Shown: one piece after another, positions 40,767 through 50,359 of the stretch
Layout: each line of letters starts with the position of its first letter
How positions within the stretch are numbered: position 1 is the stretch's first letter
Assembly: GCF_007176755.1 (NCBI RefSeq)
Contig: NZ_BJTV01000020.1
Location: forward strand, 62,001 to 126,000
Reading direction: 5' to 3'
Length of the DNA: 64,000 nucleotides
From: Streptomyces sp. 1-11
GTDB lineage: Bacteria > Actinomycetota > Actinomycetes > Streptomycetales > Streptomycetaceae
Translations under genes and position numbers: made by a program
The notes under the pieces: model-generated
The model's database searches: none
Told to the model about the DNA's origin: nothing
Seen by the model: the letters and a program-made list of their open reading frames with translations, nothing else

Positions 40767-42316
40767 TTCCGGCCCGCTTACGCCGGGTCAGGTGGCTGGC
40801 GCCGTTGGCGCTGGCAGCCGCTCTGCTCGGCGCTCAGGTGTCCGCCGGCGGCAGCGCTGAAGCCGCCGGCTCGCTCCCCTGCGACCTCTACGCCTCCGGC
40901 GGCACGCCCTGCGTGGCCGCGCACAGTACGACCCGCGCCCTGTACTCCTCCTACAACAGCCGTCTCTACCAGGTCAAACGTGCCTCGGACGGCGCCACCA
41001 AGGACATCGGCGTGCTCAGCGCGGGCGGTTACGCCGACGCCGCCTCCCAGGACTCGTTCTGCGCGGGAACGAGCTGCCTCATCACCGTCATCTACGACCA
41101 GTCGGGCCGCGGCAACCACCTCACCCAGGCACCGCCTGGAGGATTCAAAGGCCCGGCCGCAGGCGGATACGACAACCTGGCGGAGGCATCAGGCGCACCG
41201 GTCACCGTGGGCGGCCACAAGGCGTACGGCGTCTTCATCGCCCCCGGCACCGGGTACCGCGACAACAGCACCAGCGGCATCGCCACCGGGGACCAGCCGG
41301 AGGGCATGTACGCGATCCTCGACGGCAGCCACTACAACGGCGGCTGCTGCTTCGACTACGGCAACGCCGAGACCAGCAGCCTGGACACCGGCAACGGCCA
41401 CATGGAGACCATCTACTTCGGCAACATCAAGGTCTGGGGCTACGGCACCGGCAACGGCCCCTGGGTCATGGCCGACCTCGAGAACGGCCTGTTCTCCGGA
41501 GTCAACGCGGGGTACAACGCCAACGACCCCAGCGTCAGCCACCGGTTCCTCACCGCCGTCGTCAAGGGAGGCCCGAACCAGTGGGCGATCCGGGCCGGCA
41601 ACGCGCAGTCCGGCGGCCTGTCCACGTACTACAGCGGAGCGCGCCCCAACGTCTCGGGCTACAACCCGATGCACGAGGAAGGGGCCATCATCCTCGGTAT
41701 CGGCGGCGACAACAGCAACAGCTCCGCCGGCACCTTCTACGAGGGCGTCATGACGTCCGGCTACCCGTCGGACGCGACCGAGAACGCCGTGCAGTCCAAC
41801 ATCAACTCGGTCGGTTACGCGACGTCGTCCGCGGCGAGCGGGCTCACAGTCGGCTCCAAGGTGTCGCTGCGGGCCACCACCGCCTGCTGCACCACCCAGT
41901 ACCTCAAGCACAACAGCGGCGACACCAACGCCGCGATCGCCACGGTCTCGTCCTCAAGCGCGTCCGCCGACAAGTCCGCCGCCACCTGGACCGTGCGGGC
42001 GGGCCTGGGCGACGCCTCCTGCGTCTCCCTGGAGTCCGTTGACAAGCCGGGCCAGTACCTGCGCCACTACGACTACCGGCTGCGTATCGACAGCAGCGAC
42101 GGCAGTGCCCTGTTCAAGCAGGACGCCACGTTCTGCCCCCAGGCCGGCCACAACGGCCAGGGCATCTCGCTCCGGTCCGCCAACTACCCGAGCGACTTCG
42201 TACGCCACTACTCCAACTCCGTCTACGTCGCGAGCCACGGCGGCTCCCACACGTGGGACGCCGCCACCCTCTGGGCCGACGACACGAGCTGGGTCGTGTC
42301 CTCCCCCTGGGCGTGA
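40757..42316 (+). CDS. Secreted GH54 alpha-L-arabinofuranosidase with CBM42 (AbfB)
   Basis: 519 residues. Signal peptide (1 to about 37) then the GH54 catalytic domain (about 40-355) and an arabinose-binding AbfB/CBM42 beta-trefoil (about 360-519, with ASCVSLESVDKPGQYLRHYDY and ANYPSDFVRHYSN repeats). The nucleophile is Glu205 in CCFDYGNAE and the acid/base Asp318 in GIGGDNS, as in Aspergillus AkAbfB. It strips arabinose side chains from arabinoxylan or arabinan outside the cell. GH54 is more often fungal, which hints at old transfer. Confidence 0.94.
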   Translation: MSVIPARLRRVRWLAPLALAAALLGAQVSAGGSAEAAGSLPCDLYASGGTPCVAAHSTTRALYSSYNSRLYQVKRASDGATKDIGVLSAGGYADAASQDSFCAGTSCLITVIYDQSGRGNHLTQAPPGGFKGPAAGGYDNLAEASGAPVTVGGHKAYGVFIAPGTGYRDNSTSGIATGDQPEGMYAILDGSHYNGGCCFDYGNAETSSLDTGNGHMETIYFGNIKVWGYGTGNGPWVMADLENGLFSGVNAGYNANDPSVSHRFLTAVVKGGPNQWAIRAGNAQSGGLSTYYSGARPNVSGYNPMHEEGAIILGIGGDNSNSSAGTFYEGVMTSGYPSDATENAVQSNINSVGYATSSAASGLTVGSKVSLRATTACCTTQYLKHNSGDTNAAIATVSSSSASADKSAATWTVRAGLGDASCVSLESVDKPGQYLRHYDYRLRIDSSDGSALFKQDATFCPQAGHNGQGISLRSANYPSDFVRHYSNSVYVASHGGSHTWDAATLWADDTSWVVSSPWA

Positions 42317-42335
42317 CACGCGCCTCGCGCCCCGC

Positions 42336-42384
42336 GTGCCCCGGCGGCCGTACCACCCGACCTGGTGGCACGGCCGTGGGGCAC
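42336..42384 (+). terminator. Terminator of the arabinofuranosidase gene
   Basis: Nested stems GTGCCCC, CGGCCGT and CCACC pair with GGTGG, ACGGCCG and GGGGCAC around a CGACCT loop, with single mismatches between the parts. Confidence 0.85.
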
Positions 42385-42719
42385 ACGGCCCCGAGTGGAT
42401 GCGCGGGACGGCGGATCCACTGTCGCGGACGATTGGAGCACAGGGCGTGTTGCCCTGCTTCATGCGCGGTTGAGCGCTGTTCTGAGGTTGGTCATGAACG
42501 GGAGTGACGTCAACTCGCCGTCGGCTGAATTCGAGAGGCAGCGTATGACGGCGTCAGGCTCGGAGGCAGCGCTCCCGCAGCTCGGGCTGTCACGGCCTTC
42601 TCGCGCGCTGCCGTCACCGTCCACGGCGGCCACCCGGTGGGCGGCGTCGAGGATGTCGCTCAGATCCCCGGGCTCGGCGTCTATGCGCTCCCACACCTCG
42701 GAAAGCTGGAGGCACTCGC

Positions 42720-42863
42720 GTGCGGAGACTTCTTCTACTGGCCAACGACCGACCCGACGGGCCTTCCTGGTCCCCGTTTCTGGCCGTCGGCATGTGCGTC
42801 CTCTTCGGGATCGTCGCGCTCGGCCTCTACACCCGAGACCGGCGACGGCGACGCGGCAGGTAG
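42720..42863 (+). CDS. Candidate small membrane protein, 47 residues
   Basis: GTG start with GGAGG eight bases upstream. The peptide has one clear membrane helix (FLAVGMCVLFGIVALGLY) followed by a basic tail TRDRRRRRGR, the normal positive-inside layout. It is in an otherwise degenerate stretch (42385-43521) that has no other gene I can support on the plus strand. It may be a real small protein or a relic. Confidence 0.4.
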   Translation: MRRLLLLANDRPDGPSWSPFLAVGMCVLFGIVALGLYTRDRRRRRGR

Positions 42864-42919
42864 CGCACAGCCCGATGGCCATGACGTGAGGCGTGACCGT
42901 GGTGATGCGGCGAACGACT

Positions 42920-43270
42920 CCTGTGAGGGTGGGCAAGGACTCCGCTTCAGGGTCGGGAGGAGCGGCGGCGAGGGCGGGCCGGCGTTCCGTGTGGATGTCG
43001 AGGACCTTCAGGCGCAGCCGTCCGTCATCCGGCTCGACCGCCAGGCGGACGTGGAAGTCCCGGCCGAAACCCGCCCGTGGCGTACGACGTTGGCGCACGG
43101 CTCGGGGGCGATCAGGGGCAGCGGCTCGTTGAGGCCGCTGTCGTAGAGGTGGCCGGTCGGGAGGGAAGCCGTTCGCCGGCACCGCTGTGCCCACCGTGCC
43201 GTTCGTACACGCGCTTCGAACGGCGGCGAGGGCAGCGTCCGATGCGAGCGGACCCGCGGTGTGGAGCAGG
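42920..43270 (-). pseudogene. Relic 1 of an ATP-binding (HATPase, anti-sigma-type) protein
   Basis: Minus-strand frames hold EPCANVVRHGR (family ELVTNAVRHGR, the N-box region) and, after a frameshift, GRDFHVRLAVEPDDGRL, VLDIHTERRPAL and PDPEAESL, which are standard wording of streptomycete ATP-binding regulatory proteins. The upstream third (about 43150-43270) is barely recognisable and the G-box region is gone. It is broken by frame changes and is not functional. Confidence 0.65.
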
Positions 43271-43521
43271 TTGGGCGGGCCAGTGACATCGTGCCGGCAC
43301 ACCTGAGGCTGCCCGCGTGGTCGGAGCTGGACGCGGCGCTGTCTTCGGCACATGTCCTGCCTGTCAGAACGGACGATCTGTCGCGACCGCACCGTCATGT
43401 GCGCCCGGCCGTCAGTGTGTGGCCGATCCCAGTACCTCATTCCTCCCTGACGCTGATTAGGCTGATCATCCGATCAATGCGCCGAAGTGACGGCTCCGGT
43501 GCGCGAGGAGGACAACGGGGG

Positions 43522-46500
43522 ATGGGCTACACACTGCCCAACTGGCTGGACGAAGTTCTCGACTTCATCGGAATCAACTTCCCCAACGTCGATGAGGACG
43601 ACTACCGCGACATGGCGGACGCCATGCGTGACTTCGCGGAGAAGTTCGAGGGCCACGGGGCCGACGCGCACAGAGCGTTCTCCCGTGTCCTGTCCTCCTC
43701 CGAGGGCTGGGCCGTCGACGCGATGGAGAAGCACTGGAACCAGGTCAAGGCGGGCCACCTGGAGAAACTGCCCGAGCTCGCCCGTCTGTTCGCGGACGCC
43801 TGTGACGTGCTCGCAGAGATCATCTTCTGGATGAAGACCAAAGCCGAGGCCGAACTGGCCGTCATGGCCGGGTCGGTGGGCCTGTCGATCGGCCTCGCCT
43901 GGGTGACCGGCGGCCTGTCGGCGGTCCTGGGTGCGGCCGAGATCGCGGCGATGCGCCAGGTGGTCAAACGCATCCTCGACGAGGCCGTGGACCGGATCGT
44001 CGACGAGGTGATCGCGAAGGTCACCGAGCCTGTCAACGCCAAGCTGGAGGCGATGGTCGAGGACATGGTCCTGGACCTGGCCGAGGGAGCCTTCTCCATG
44101 CCGCCTGCGGACGGAGGTGGCGGCGGGCACGGGGGAGGCAAACATGGCGGGATGCAGCTCGCCTCGGCCGGTGGCTCAGGTTCGTCCGGTGGCGGAAAGA
44201 CCACCAAGATCGACCATGTCGAGTTCGAGGACGGCGCCGGCAAGGTCTCCCGGCACGGAAGCGACATGCACACCGCGGCCTCCTCCCCACTGGGACGGGT
44301 GAAGGGAGCGTTCGGCCGGAGCAAGGGTCGTGACCCCTTCACCCAGGTATTCGACAGTGTGCTGCACGGCGCGATCAAGGGTTCGGAGAAGGCCCTCAAG
44401 AAGATCTCCAAGCACGTCACGGAGACCGTCCCGGACCGGGTGAAAGCCACCTCACGCCTGCACAAGGGCAGGGACCTCGACATCGGCGGCAGACTCGACG
44501 CCATCGACGGCGGCAGGAAGGGCGGCGGTGACGGCCGAGGCGGACGCACCCGCCTGGACGGCACGGGCAAGCGCCTTCCCGGGTCCCTCAAGGACGCACT
44601 GGCCAACGCGCGCGCGAGGTCCGTCGCCCTGACCCGGCGACGCTGCAAGACCGACCCGGTCGACGTGGCCAGCGGCGAGATGGTGATGTCCCAGACGGAC
44701 CTCGCCCTGCCCGGAATCCTGCCTCTGATCCTGCGGCGCACCCATGTGTCCGGCTACGGCTACGGCCACTGCTTCGGGCCGAGTTGGGCCTCGACGCTCG
44801 ATGAACGCCTGGAACTGACGGGCAGCGGCGCGGTCTGGGCGCGGGAGGACGGCTCGCTCCTCGTCTACCCGCGGGTGCCCGCCTCCCCGGACGATTCGGT
44901 CGAGCCGGTCGAGGGCGAGCGCGTTCCGCTCACTCACGTCGACCGTAACGCGCTGGGTGAGGTCACCTACGCCACCACGGACCCGTACTCCGGTCACATA
45001 CACCGGTTCGTCGGGAGCCCCTACACCTCCGGTGGCCTGTACTGGCTCAGCGAGATCGAGGACCGCAACGGCAACACCGTGCAGATCGTCCGCGACGACG
45101 AGGGCCTGCCCAGTGCCGTCCTGCACGACGGCGGTTACGACGTGCGCGTCACCTGCGACCGGGCGAGCGGCCGGGTCGCGGCCCTGGAACTGCACACCGC
45201 GGACGGACCGGTCAGGGTCGCGTCCTTCGGCTACGACGACGGCGACCTGAGCGAGGTCACGTCCTTCTCCGACACCGTACCGCTGCGGCTCACCTACGAC
45301 GACGAACACCGGGTGACGTCGTGGACCGACCGCAACGACCACACCTACGCATACGTCTACGACGCGGAGGGCCGGGTCGTGGAGACGATCGGTCCTGACG
45401 GGGCGCTGTCCTCGCGCTTCTCCTACGACACCGCCGAACGCGTCACCCGGTTCACCGACTCGACCGGCGCGGTCACCGTCACCCGGCTCAACGCACTCGG
45501 CCAGACCGTCTCCGAGACCGACCCCCTCGGTCACACCGTCCACTTCCTGTGGGACCGCTACGACAACCTGCTGGAGCGCACCGACCAGCTTGGCAACACG
45601 GCCCGCTTCACCTGGGACGAGCGGGGAAACCTGACCCGGATCGGTTTCCCCGACGGCACCGCGTCGACGACCCGCTACAACGCGCTCAACCTCCCGGAAG
45701 AGATCACCGAGGCCGACGGAACGACTTGGCGCCAGGCCTACGACGAGCGTGGAAACCGCACGAGGATCACGGCGCCGGACGGCACCGAGACCCACTTCAC
45801 CTACGACGCGCGGGGCGCGCTGCTCACCCTGACCGATCCGACCGGCGCGACGGAGCACCTCACCCACGACGAAGCCGGCCTCGTACTCTCCCGCACCGAC
45901 GCCCTCGGCCACACCGCGTCGGTGGAGCGCGACCCCTTCGGCAGGCCGGTCCGCGCCACCGCCCCCGGCGGCGCGACCACGCTGCTGCGGTGGCTTCCCC
46001 ACGGGTGGCTGGCCCAGCGCGTGGCGCCGGACGGCACCGAGGAGCGCTGGACCTGGGACGCGGAGGGCAACTGCACGTCGCACACCGGCCCCACCGGCGC
46101 CGTCACCCACTTCGAGTACACCCACCTCGACCGGCTCGCCGCCCGCACCGGAGCGGACGGTGCCCGGTACTCCTTCGCGTACGACACCGAACTGCGCCTG
46201 ACGGAAGTCCTGAACCCGCAAGGACTGAGCTGGAACTACACCTACGACGCGAACGGCAACCTGACATCGGAGTCCGACTTCGACGGGCGCACGGTCACCT
46301 ACGACCATGATCCGATGGGCCGGCCCGTCTCGCGCACGACACCCCTCGGCGCCCGGGTGTCCAACGAGTACGACGCCATGAGCCGCGTCGTCGCCAAGGA
46401 CGTGGCGGGCCGGCGCACCGTCTACACGTACGACGCCGCCGGCCGCGTCAGCTCTCTGACCGCACCCGCATCCACGCTGACCCTGGAACGCGACGCGGTC

Positions 46501-48210
46501 GGCAGGGTCGTCGCCGAGACCGTGGACGGGCGCACCACCCGGTTCGCCTACGACGCCGCGGGAAGGCGCGTCATGCGCACCACCCCCACCGGCGCGGTGA
46601 CGCGGCTCGCCTACGACACGGTGGGCAACCGCACGGAACTGCTCAGCTACGGCCACGCCCTGACCTTCACCCACGACGCGTGGGGCAAGGAGCTGACCCG
46701 CCGGTTCGGACCCGCCGAGGCACCGGTCACCCTCACTTCCGGGTGGGACGACATGGGCCGACTCACCTCGCAACACCTGTCCGCGGACGGCCGGCCCCTG
46801 CGCGCCCGTGCCTACGGCTACCGCTCCGACGGCTGCCTGGACCGGATCACCGACGAACTGCGCGGCATCAGGAAGCACTTCGACCTCGATCCGGTCGGAC
46901 GCCCCTTGCGCGTCACGGCCGAGAACTGGTCGGAGTCCTATGCGTACGACGGCGCCGGGAACGAGATCAGTGCCGAGTGGCCCGACCAGGCCGCGCGCCC
47001 GGACGGTCGGGGTGAGCGCGCCTACGAGGGCACCCGGGTCGTGACCGCCGGACGGATCCGCTACGAATACGATGCCGCGGGCCGCACCACTCTGCGCCAG
47101 AAGACGCGACTGTCGAAGAAGCCGGACACCTGGCGCTACACCTGGGACGAGGAGAACCGTCTCATCGCCTGCGTCACCCCTGACGGCACCCGGTGGACGT
47201 ACTCCTACGACCCGCTGGGACGGCGCACGGCCAAGCACCGCCTCGCCGACGACGGGCACACCGTCGTGCAGTCCGTTCACTTCACCTGGGACGGCACCCG
47301 CCTGGCGGAGCAGACGGACACGGCCCACCACGTCACCACCACATGGGACTACGAGGGCCACCGCCCCCTGACCCAGCTCGAACGCCGCATCGGGCCCGAA
47401 CAGGAGCCCCAGGCCGAGGTCGACGCGCGCTTCTTCGCGATCGTCACGGACTTGGTGGGCGCGCCCAGCGAACTCGTCGACGAGCAGGGTGCGATCGCCT
47501 GGCGCGGCCGGTCAACGGTCTGGGGCGCCACGGGCTGGAACAGGGACGCGGAGGCGTACACTCCGCTGCGCCTGCCCGGCCAGTACGACGACCCGGAGAC
47601 GGGCTTCCACTACAACTACCAGCGCCACTACGACCCCGACACGGCGCGATACACCAGCCCCGACCCGCTCGGCCTGGGACCGGCGCCCAATCCGGTCGCG
47701 TACGTCACGAACCCGCACACCCGGATGGACCCCGAGGGCCTGATCGCCAAGGGGTGCACCGAGAACGGCGGCTGGTACAGCGGCATGAAGCCCGCGAACC
47801 TCCTGAACGAAAAGAAGGAGCGGATCAACCCCGTCGACCAGGAGATCAACCACATCCCGGCGAAGGCGTCCTACTCCCATCTGGACATGCCCGGGTTCCG
47901 CACCAGCAAGAACGGCGGCGGCGCCGGAATGGGCCCCGCGATCCGCATGGACGCCGAGGACCATCGGGAGCTGTCCAGCACGGGCTCCAGCAAGGAGAGC
48001 GACGAATGGCGTGCGAAGCAGCGGGCGCTGATCGACGCCGGGCGCTGGGACCAGGCCATGAAGATGGACATCGACGAGATCCGCGAGCTGTACGGCGACA
48101 AGTACGACAGTCACATCAAGGACATGGTCGACAGCCTGAAGAACAACAGGAAGTTCCAGGCCATGCTGGAGAAGAAGGGCTGGACGATAAACTACGACCT
48201 GCTGAAATGA
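43522..48210 (+). CDS. Rhs/YD-repeat polymorphic toxin with WXG-like N-terminus and C-terminal HNH-type nuclease
   Basis: 1562 residues from the ATG after ACGGGGG. The N-terminal helical domain (1 to about 105; LPNWLDEVLDFIGINFPNVDEDDY) is typical of streptomycete toxins exported by type VII-like routes, then a hydrophobic/helical part and a Gly-rich linker (about 195-225). DUF6531 begins at about 377 (DPVDVASGEMVMSQTDLALPG). Some 30 YD repeats follow to the core end YTSPDPLGL (about 1377) and DPEGL (about 1403). The last 158 residues are the variable toxin. EINHIPAKASY (Glu1441, His1444) and MDAEDHRELSSTGSSKE (His1481) match the Tox-HNH-EHHH nuclease pattern. Immunity gene follows after 26 bases. 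Confidence 0.9.
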   Translation: MGYTLPNWLDEVLDFIGINFPNVDEDDYRDMADAMRDFAEKFEGHGADAHRAFSRVLSSSEGWAVDAMEKHWNQVKAGHLEKLPELARLFADACDVLAEIIFWMKTKAEAELAVMAGSVGLSIGLAWVTGGLSAVLGAAEIAAMRQVVKRILDEAVDRIVDEVIAKVTEPVNAKLEAMVEDMVLDLAEGAFSMPPADGGGGGHGGGKHGGMQLASAGGSGSSGGGKTTKIDHVEFEDGAGKVSRHGSDMHTAASSPLGRVKGAFGRSKGRDPFTQVFDSVLHGAIKGSEKALKKISKHVTETVPDRVKATSRLHKGRDLDIGGRLDAIDGGRKGGGDGRGGRTRLDGTGKRLPGSLKDALANARARSVALTRRRCKTDPVDVASGEMVMSQTDLALPGILPLILRRTHVSGYGYGHCFGPSWASTLDERLELTGSGAVWAREDGSLLVYPRVPASPDDSVEPVEGERVPLTHVDRNALGEVTYATTDPYSGHIHRFVGSPYTSGGLYWLSEIEDRNGNTVQIVRDDEGLPSAVLHDGGYDVRVTCDRASGRVAALELHTADGPVRVASFGYDDGDLSEVTSFSDTVPLRLTYDDEHRVTSWTDRNDHTYAYVYDAEGRVVETIGPDGALSSRFSYDTAERVTRFTDSTGAVTVTRLNALGQTVSETDPLGHTVHFLWDRYDNLLERTDQLGNTARFTWDERGNLTRIGFPDGTASTTRYNALNLPEEITEADGTTWRQAYDERGNRTRITAPDGTETHFTYDARGALLTLTDPTGATEHLTHDEAGLVLSRTDALGHTASVERDPFGRPVRATAPGGATTLLRWLPHGWLAQRVAPDGTEERWTWDAEGNCTSHTGPTGAVTHFEYTHLDRLAARTGADGARYSFAYDTELRLTEVLNPQGLSWNYTYDANGNLTSESDFDGRTVTYDHDPMGRPVSRTTPLGARVSNEYDAMSRVVAKDVAGRRTVYTYDAAGRVSSLTAPASTLTLERDAVGRVVAETVDGRTTRFAYDAAGRRVMRTTPTGAVTRLAYDTVGNRTELLSYGHALTFTHDAWGKELTRRFGPAEAPVTLTSGWDDMGRLTSQHLSADGRPLRARAYGYRSDGCLDRITDELRGIRKHFDLDPVGRPLRVTAENWSESYAYDGAGNEISAEWPDQAARPDGRGERAYEGTRVVTAGRIRYEYDAAGRTTLRQKTRLSKKPDTWRYTWDEENRLIACVTPDGTRWTYSYDPLGRRTAKHRLADDGHTVVQSVHFTWDGTRLAEQTDTAHHVTTTWDYEGHRPLTQLERRIGPEQEPQAEVDARFFAIVTDLVGAPSELVDEQGAIAWRGRSTVWGATGWNRDAEAYTPLRLPGQYDDPETGFHYNYQRHYDPDTARYTSPDPLGLGPAPNPVAYVTNPHTRMDPEGLIAKGCTENGGWYSGMKPANLLNEKKERINPVDQEINHIPAKASYSHLDMPGFRTSKNGGGAGMGPAIRMDAEDHRELSSTGSSKESDEWRAKQRALIDAGRWDQAMKMDIDEIRELYGDKYDSHIKDMVDSLKNNRKFQAMLEKKGWTINYDLLK

Positions 48211-48236
48211 CGTCGTGGAGGAGCGAGGGGTAGGCA

Positions 48237-48731
48237 ATGGATCTGGTACTCGACCCGCCGCGCGGAGTCGCGCCGATCCTGCTGGGCATGACGCTCGACG
48301 AGGCGGTCGCCGCGGCGTCCGGCTGGGGCGAGCCCCGCGTGCTTCGGCGCCCGAGCCGGAACTCCGCGAAGGCGTCCTGGACCCTCGAGCACGTCGGCGT
48401 ACAGGCCCTGGCCGAGGGCGGCACCCAGGTCACCGCGATCGAGCTGTGGTGGCCCGGCGAGGGCCGCACGTCCAGCACGCGTGTCCTGCTCGAAGGGGAC
48501 GAGGTGTTCACCACCCCGGCCGCGGACCTCTTCCGGAGCGCCACCGAGCGGGGCTGGACGGTCGACACCTCGGAGCCCGAGTACCCGGTGATCCCGGGGG
48601 TCTCACTGGGCTTCACCCGGCAGACCTCCCAGGAGGTGCAACGGGACGCCGACGGCCTGCCGAGGTACGTCACGTCGGTACTGGTGGGCGGAGCGGACTA
48701 CTACAACTACCGCTATGAGGACCGGGGCTGA
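48237..48731 (+). CDS. Probable immunity protein to the Rhs toxin
   Basis: 164 residues, 26 bases after the toxin gene, with GGAGCGAGGGG upstream. Cytosolic, no signal peptide. It opens PPRGVAPILLGMTLDEAVAAASGWG, the pattern of small streptomycete proteins found after Rhs and YD-repeat toxins. Position and size make it the likely antidote that binds the C-terminal nuclease. No enzymatic motif is seen. Confidence 0.75.
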   Translation: MDLVLDPPRGVAPILLGMTLDEAVAAASGWGEPRVLRRPSRNSAKASWTLEHVGVQALAEGGTQVTAIELWWPGEGRTSSTRVLLEGDEVFTTPAADLFRSATERGWTVDTSEPEYPVIPGVSLGFTRQTSQEVQRDADGLPRYVTSVLVGGADYYNYRYEDRG

Positions 48732-48789
48732 GCGCGGATCAGCCTTCGAGGCGTCCCGGCCCGGCACGCCTCGACTTTCCACCTCGCCA

Positions 48790-48990
48790 ACCTGCGGAGG
48801 CCGCGGCACTTTCACGTCCGTCCACACGGTTTTGCCGGGGTCGCGGCGGCGGTCGGTGACACCCGGTTGTCGACCGGAGCGGTGACGAGGAGCAGCCCGT
48901 GTTCGGACTCCGCATCGGGGTTTGGAAGTCCCGGCCGGGACCCGCCCGAGACGTCCGCCGAATCGGCGGTCGGGCCCTGAGGTGTCAGGG
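48790..48990 (-). pseudogene. Relic 2 of an ATP-binding (HATPase, anti-sigma-type) protein
   Basis: Minus-strand frames read PDAESEHGLLLVTAPVDNR and then, shifted, GVTDRRRDPGKTVWTDVKVP, the G-box and C-terminal wording of the same family as relic 1. The piece before it matches the RDF site of relic 1: 26 bases at 48923-48948 differ from 43052-43077 at two positions only. Between that match and PDAES the middle of the domain is deleted. The 291-bp spacer after the immunity gene holds nothing else. Confidence 0.65.
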
Positions 48991-49022
48991 TGTTCGGGCA
49001 CCCCCGAGCCGCCCGCGCGTAC

Positions 49023-49937
49023 CTACTCCGGCGGCGTAGGCGTCTCGGCGTTGCGGTACATCGCCTGGACGTCCAGTTCCAGCTGTACCGTCGGGCCGAC
49101 CACCGCGATGCCGCGGGCCAGCATGGAGCGCCAGTTGAGGGTGAAGTCCTCGCGGTGCAGCTCCGCCCTCGCCAGGGCCGCGCAGCGGAGTTCCTGTTCG
49201 TAGCCGCCGTTCACGGTGCCGAGGTAGGTCGTGTCCAGGCCCACGGAGCGGCTGGTGCCGTGCATGGTGAGGGTGCCGTTCAGGGTCCACCGGGAGCCGC
49301 CGCGGTAGACGAAGCGGTTGCTGGTGAAGTCGATGTACGGGAAGCGCTCGACGTCCAGGAAGTCGGCGGAACGCAGGTGGTTGTCGCGGGTCTTGTTGCC
49401 CGTGGTGATGCTGGAGGCGTCGATGCGTACCGAGACCTGGGAGTCGGTCACGTCCTGGGTGACGCGGATGCCGCCTGTGAAGCGGGTGAAGCGGCCGTGG
49501 ACGTGGGCCATCCCGACGTGCTTGGCGATGAACCGGATCGCGGTGTGCGGCGGGTCGAACAGCCAGGTGCCGGGCGGCGGGAGTTCCAGTTGGCGGGCGG
49601 GCAACAGCGCGATGCGGGCCGGGGCGAGGGCGGCGCCGGCGGCTATGTCCACGTTGCTGCGGGCCGGGGTGAGGCCTTCCGACGAAGCCATCACGCTGTA
49701 GGCGCCGGGCGGCAGTGCCGCCATGAACAGGCCGTACGGGTCCGTGGTGCCGCGCGCGACGACGCGGTGGCTGTCCAGCGCGGTCACCGTGATCTCGGCA
49801 CCGGGCATCGGCTGCCCCATGGGATCGACGACCTCGCAGCCGTACGCGCCCGCACCGGCCGGCAGGGGCACCGGCATGCCCGGCGCGGCACCGAAAGCGT
49901 CGCGGGAACGCCGACGCCTGAGCAGTCCGAGGGCCAT
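49023..49937 (-). CDS. YceI-like lipocalin with N-terminal carboxypeptidase-regulatory-like domain
   Basis: 304 residues from the ATG eight bases after AGGAAAGG. Residues about 35-115 form a CarboxypepD_reg/CNA-B-like beta sandwich (GCEVVDPMGQPMPGAEITVTALD, GLFMAALPPGAYSV). Residues about 125-300 are a YceI beta-barrel (TWLFDPPHTAIRFIAKHVGMAHVHGRF, SVRIDASSITTGNKTRDNHLRSADFLDVERFP), which binds isoprenoid-type lipids in studied members. There is no evident signal peptide. The fusion is seen in other actinobacteria. A candidate operator lies over its promoter. Confidence 0.88.
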   Translation of the reverse strand: MALGLLRRRRSRDAFGAAPGMPVPLPAGAGAYGCEVVDPMGQPMPGAEITVTALDSHRVVARGTTDPYGLFMAALPPGAYSVMASSEGLTPARSNVDIAAGAALAPARIALLPARQLELPPPGTWLFDPPHTAIRFIAKHVGMAHVHGRFTRFTGGIRVTQDVTDSQVSVRIDASSITTGNKTRDNHLRSADFLDVERFPYIDFTSNRFVYRGGSRWTLNGTLTMHGTSRSVGLDTTYLGTVNGGYEQELRCAALARAELHREDFTLNWRSMLARGIAVVGPTVQLELDVQAMYRNAETPTPPE

Positions 49938-50040
49938 GCTGTCTACCTTTCCTCGCACGTGTCACGGCCGCGGGGCCGTGCCTGAGCCGGCGTCCCACGG
50001 TCGCCAAGGCGCGCCTGGGGCTGGTTGCAGGCGCGACGAA

Positions 50041-50061
50041 GTCAACTGTTCAACGATCATA
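50041..50061 (-). promoter_or_regulatory. Promoter and repeated GTTGAA/C motif of the YceI-like gene
   Basis: On the minus strand TATGAT (50056-50061) is a good -10, followed by GTTGAACAGTTGAC (50041-50054), a near-repeat of GTTGAm at the expected transcription start. This could be a repressor site. The start codon is 103 bases downstream. No -35 of note. Confidence 0.45.
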
Positions 50062-50197
50062 GGCAGACGGCGTGAGGTGGTTCGCCGTCGAGGTCGGTGC
50101 ACGGAATGATGGTCTGGTGTGCCGGATCGCCGGTAAACGCCGTGATCATGGGCCCTACGGTCCTTGCTGACTTCCCTCGCTTTGCATCGGTGCTGTG

Positions 50198-50229
50198 GTG
50201 AACACCACCCGGAGCGGGATGGTGTTCAC
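50198..50229. promoter_or_regulatory. Perfect 10-bp inverted repeat upstream of the YcnI gene
   Basis: GTGAACACCA (50198-50207) and TGGTGTTCAC (50220-50229) are perfect complements with 12 bases between. It is about 130 bases before the YcnI start and could be an operator or leader hairpin. It does not match the known CsoR box. The remaining bases of the 422-bp divergent spacer (49938-50359) show no gene. Confidence 0.5.
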
Positions 50230-50359
50230 GTGCGGTTCGCCGTTCTCTCACGAGGTCCACACGCCCGACGGGTCTCCGGCAGCCCTGTCTCCGGCCATCC
50301 GCCGACTGAACCGGATTTCGACGCCGTACGTACCTCCCGGCGTGGAAGGATCGCTCACC

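Noticed and set aside
42460..43440. A 326-codon minus-strand gene
   Set aside because: The frame mixes a short piece of ATP-binding-protein wording with unrelated sequence; conserved parts continue in other frames, so it is treated as a relic rather than a gene.
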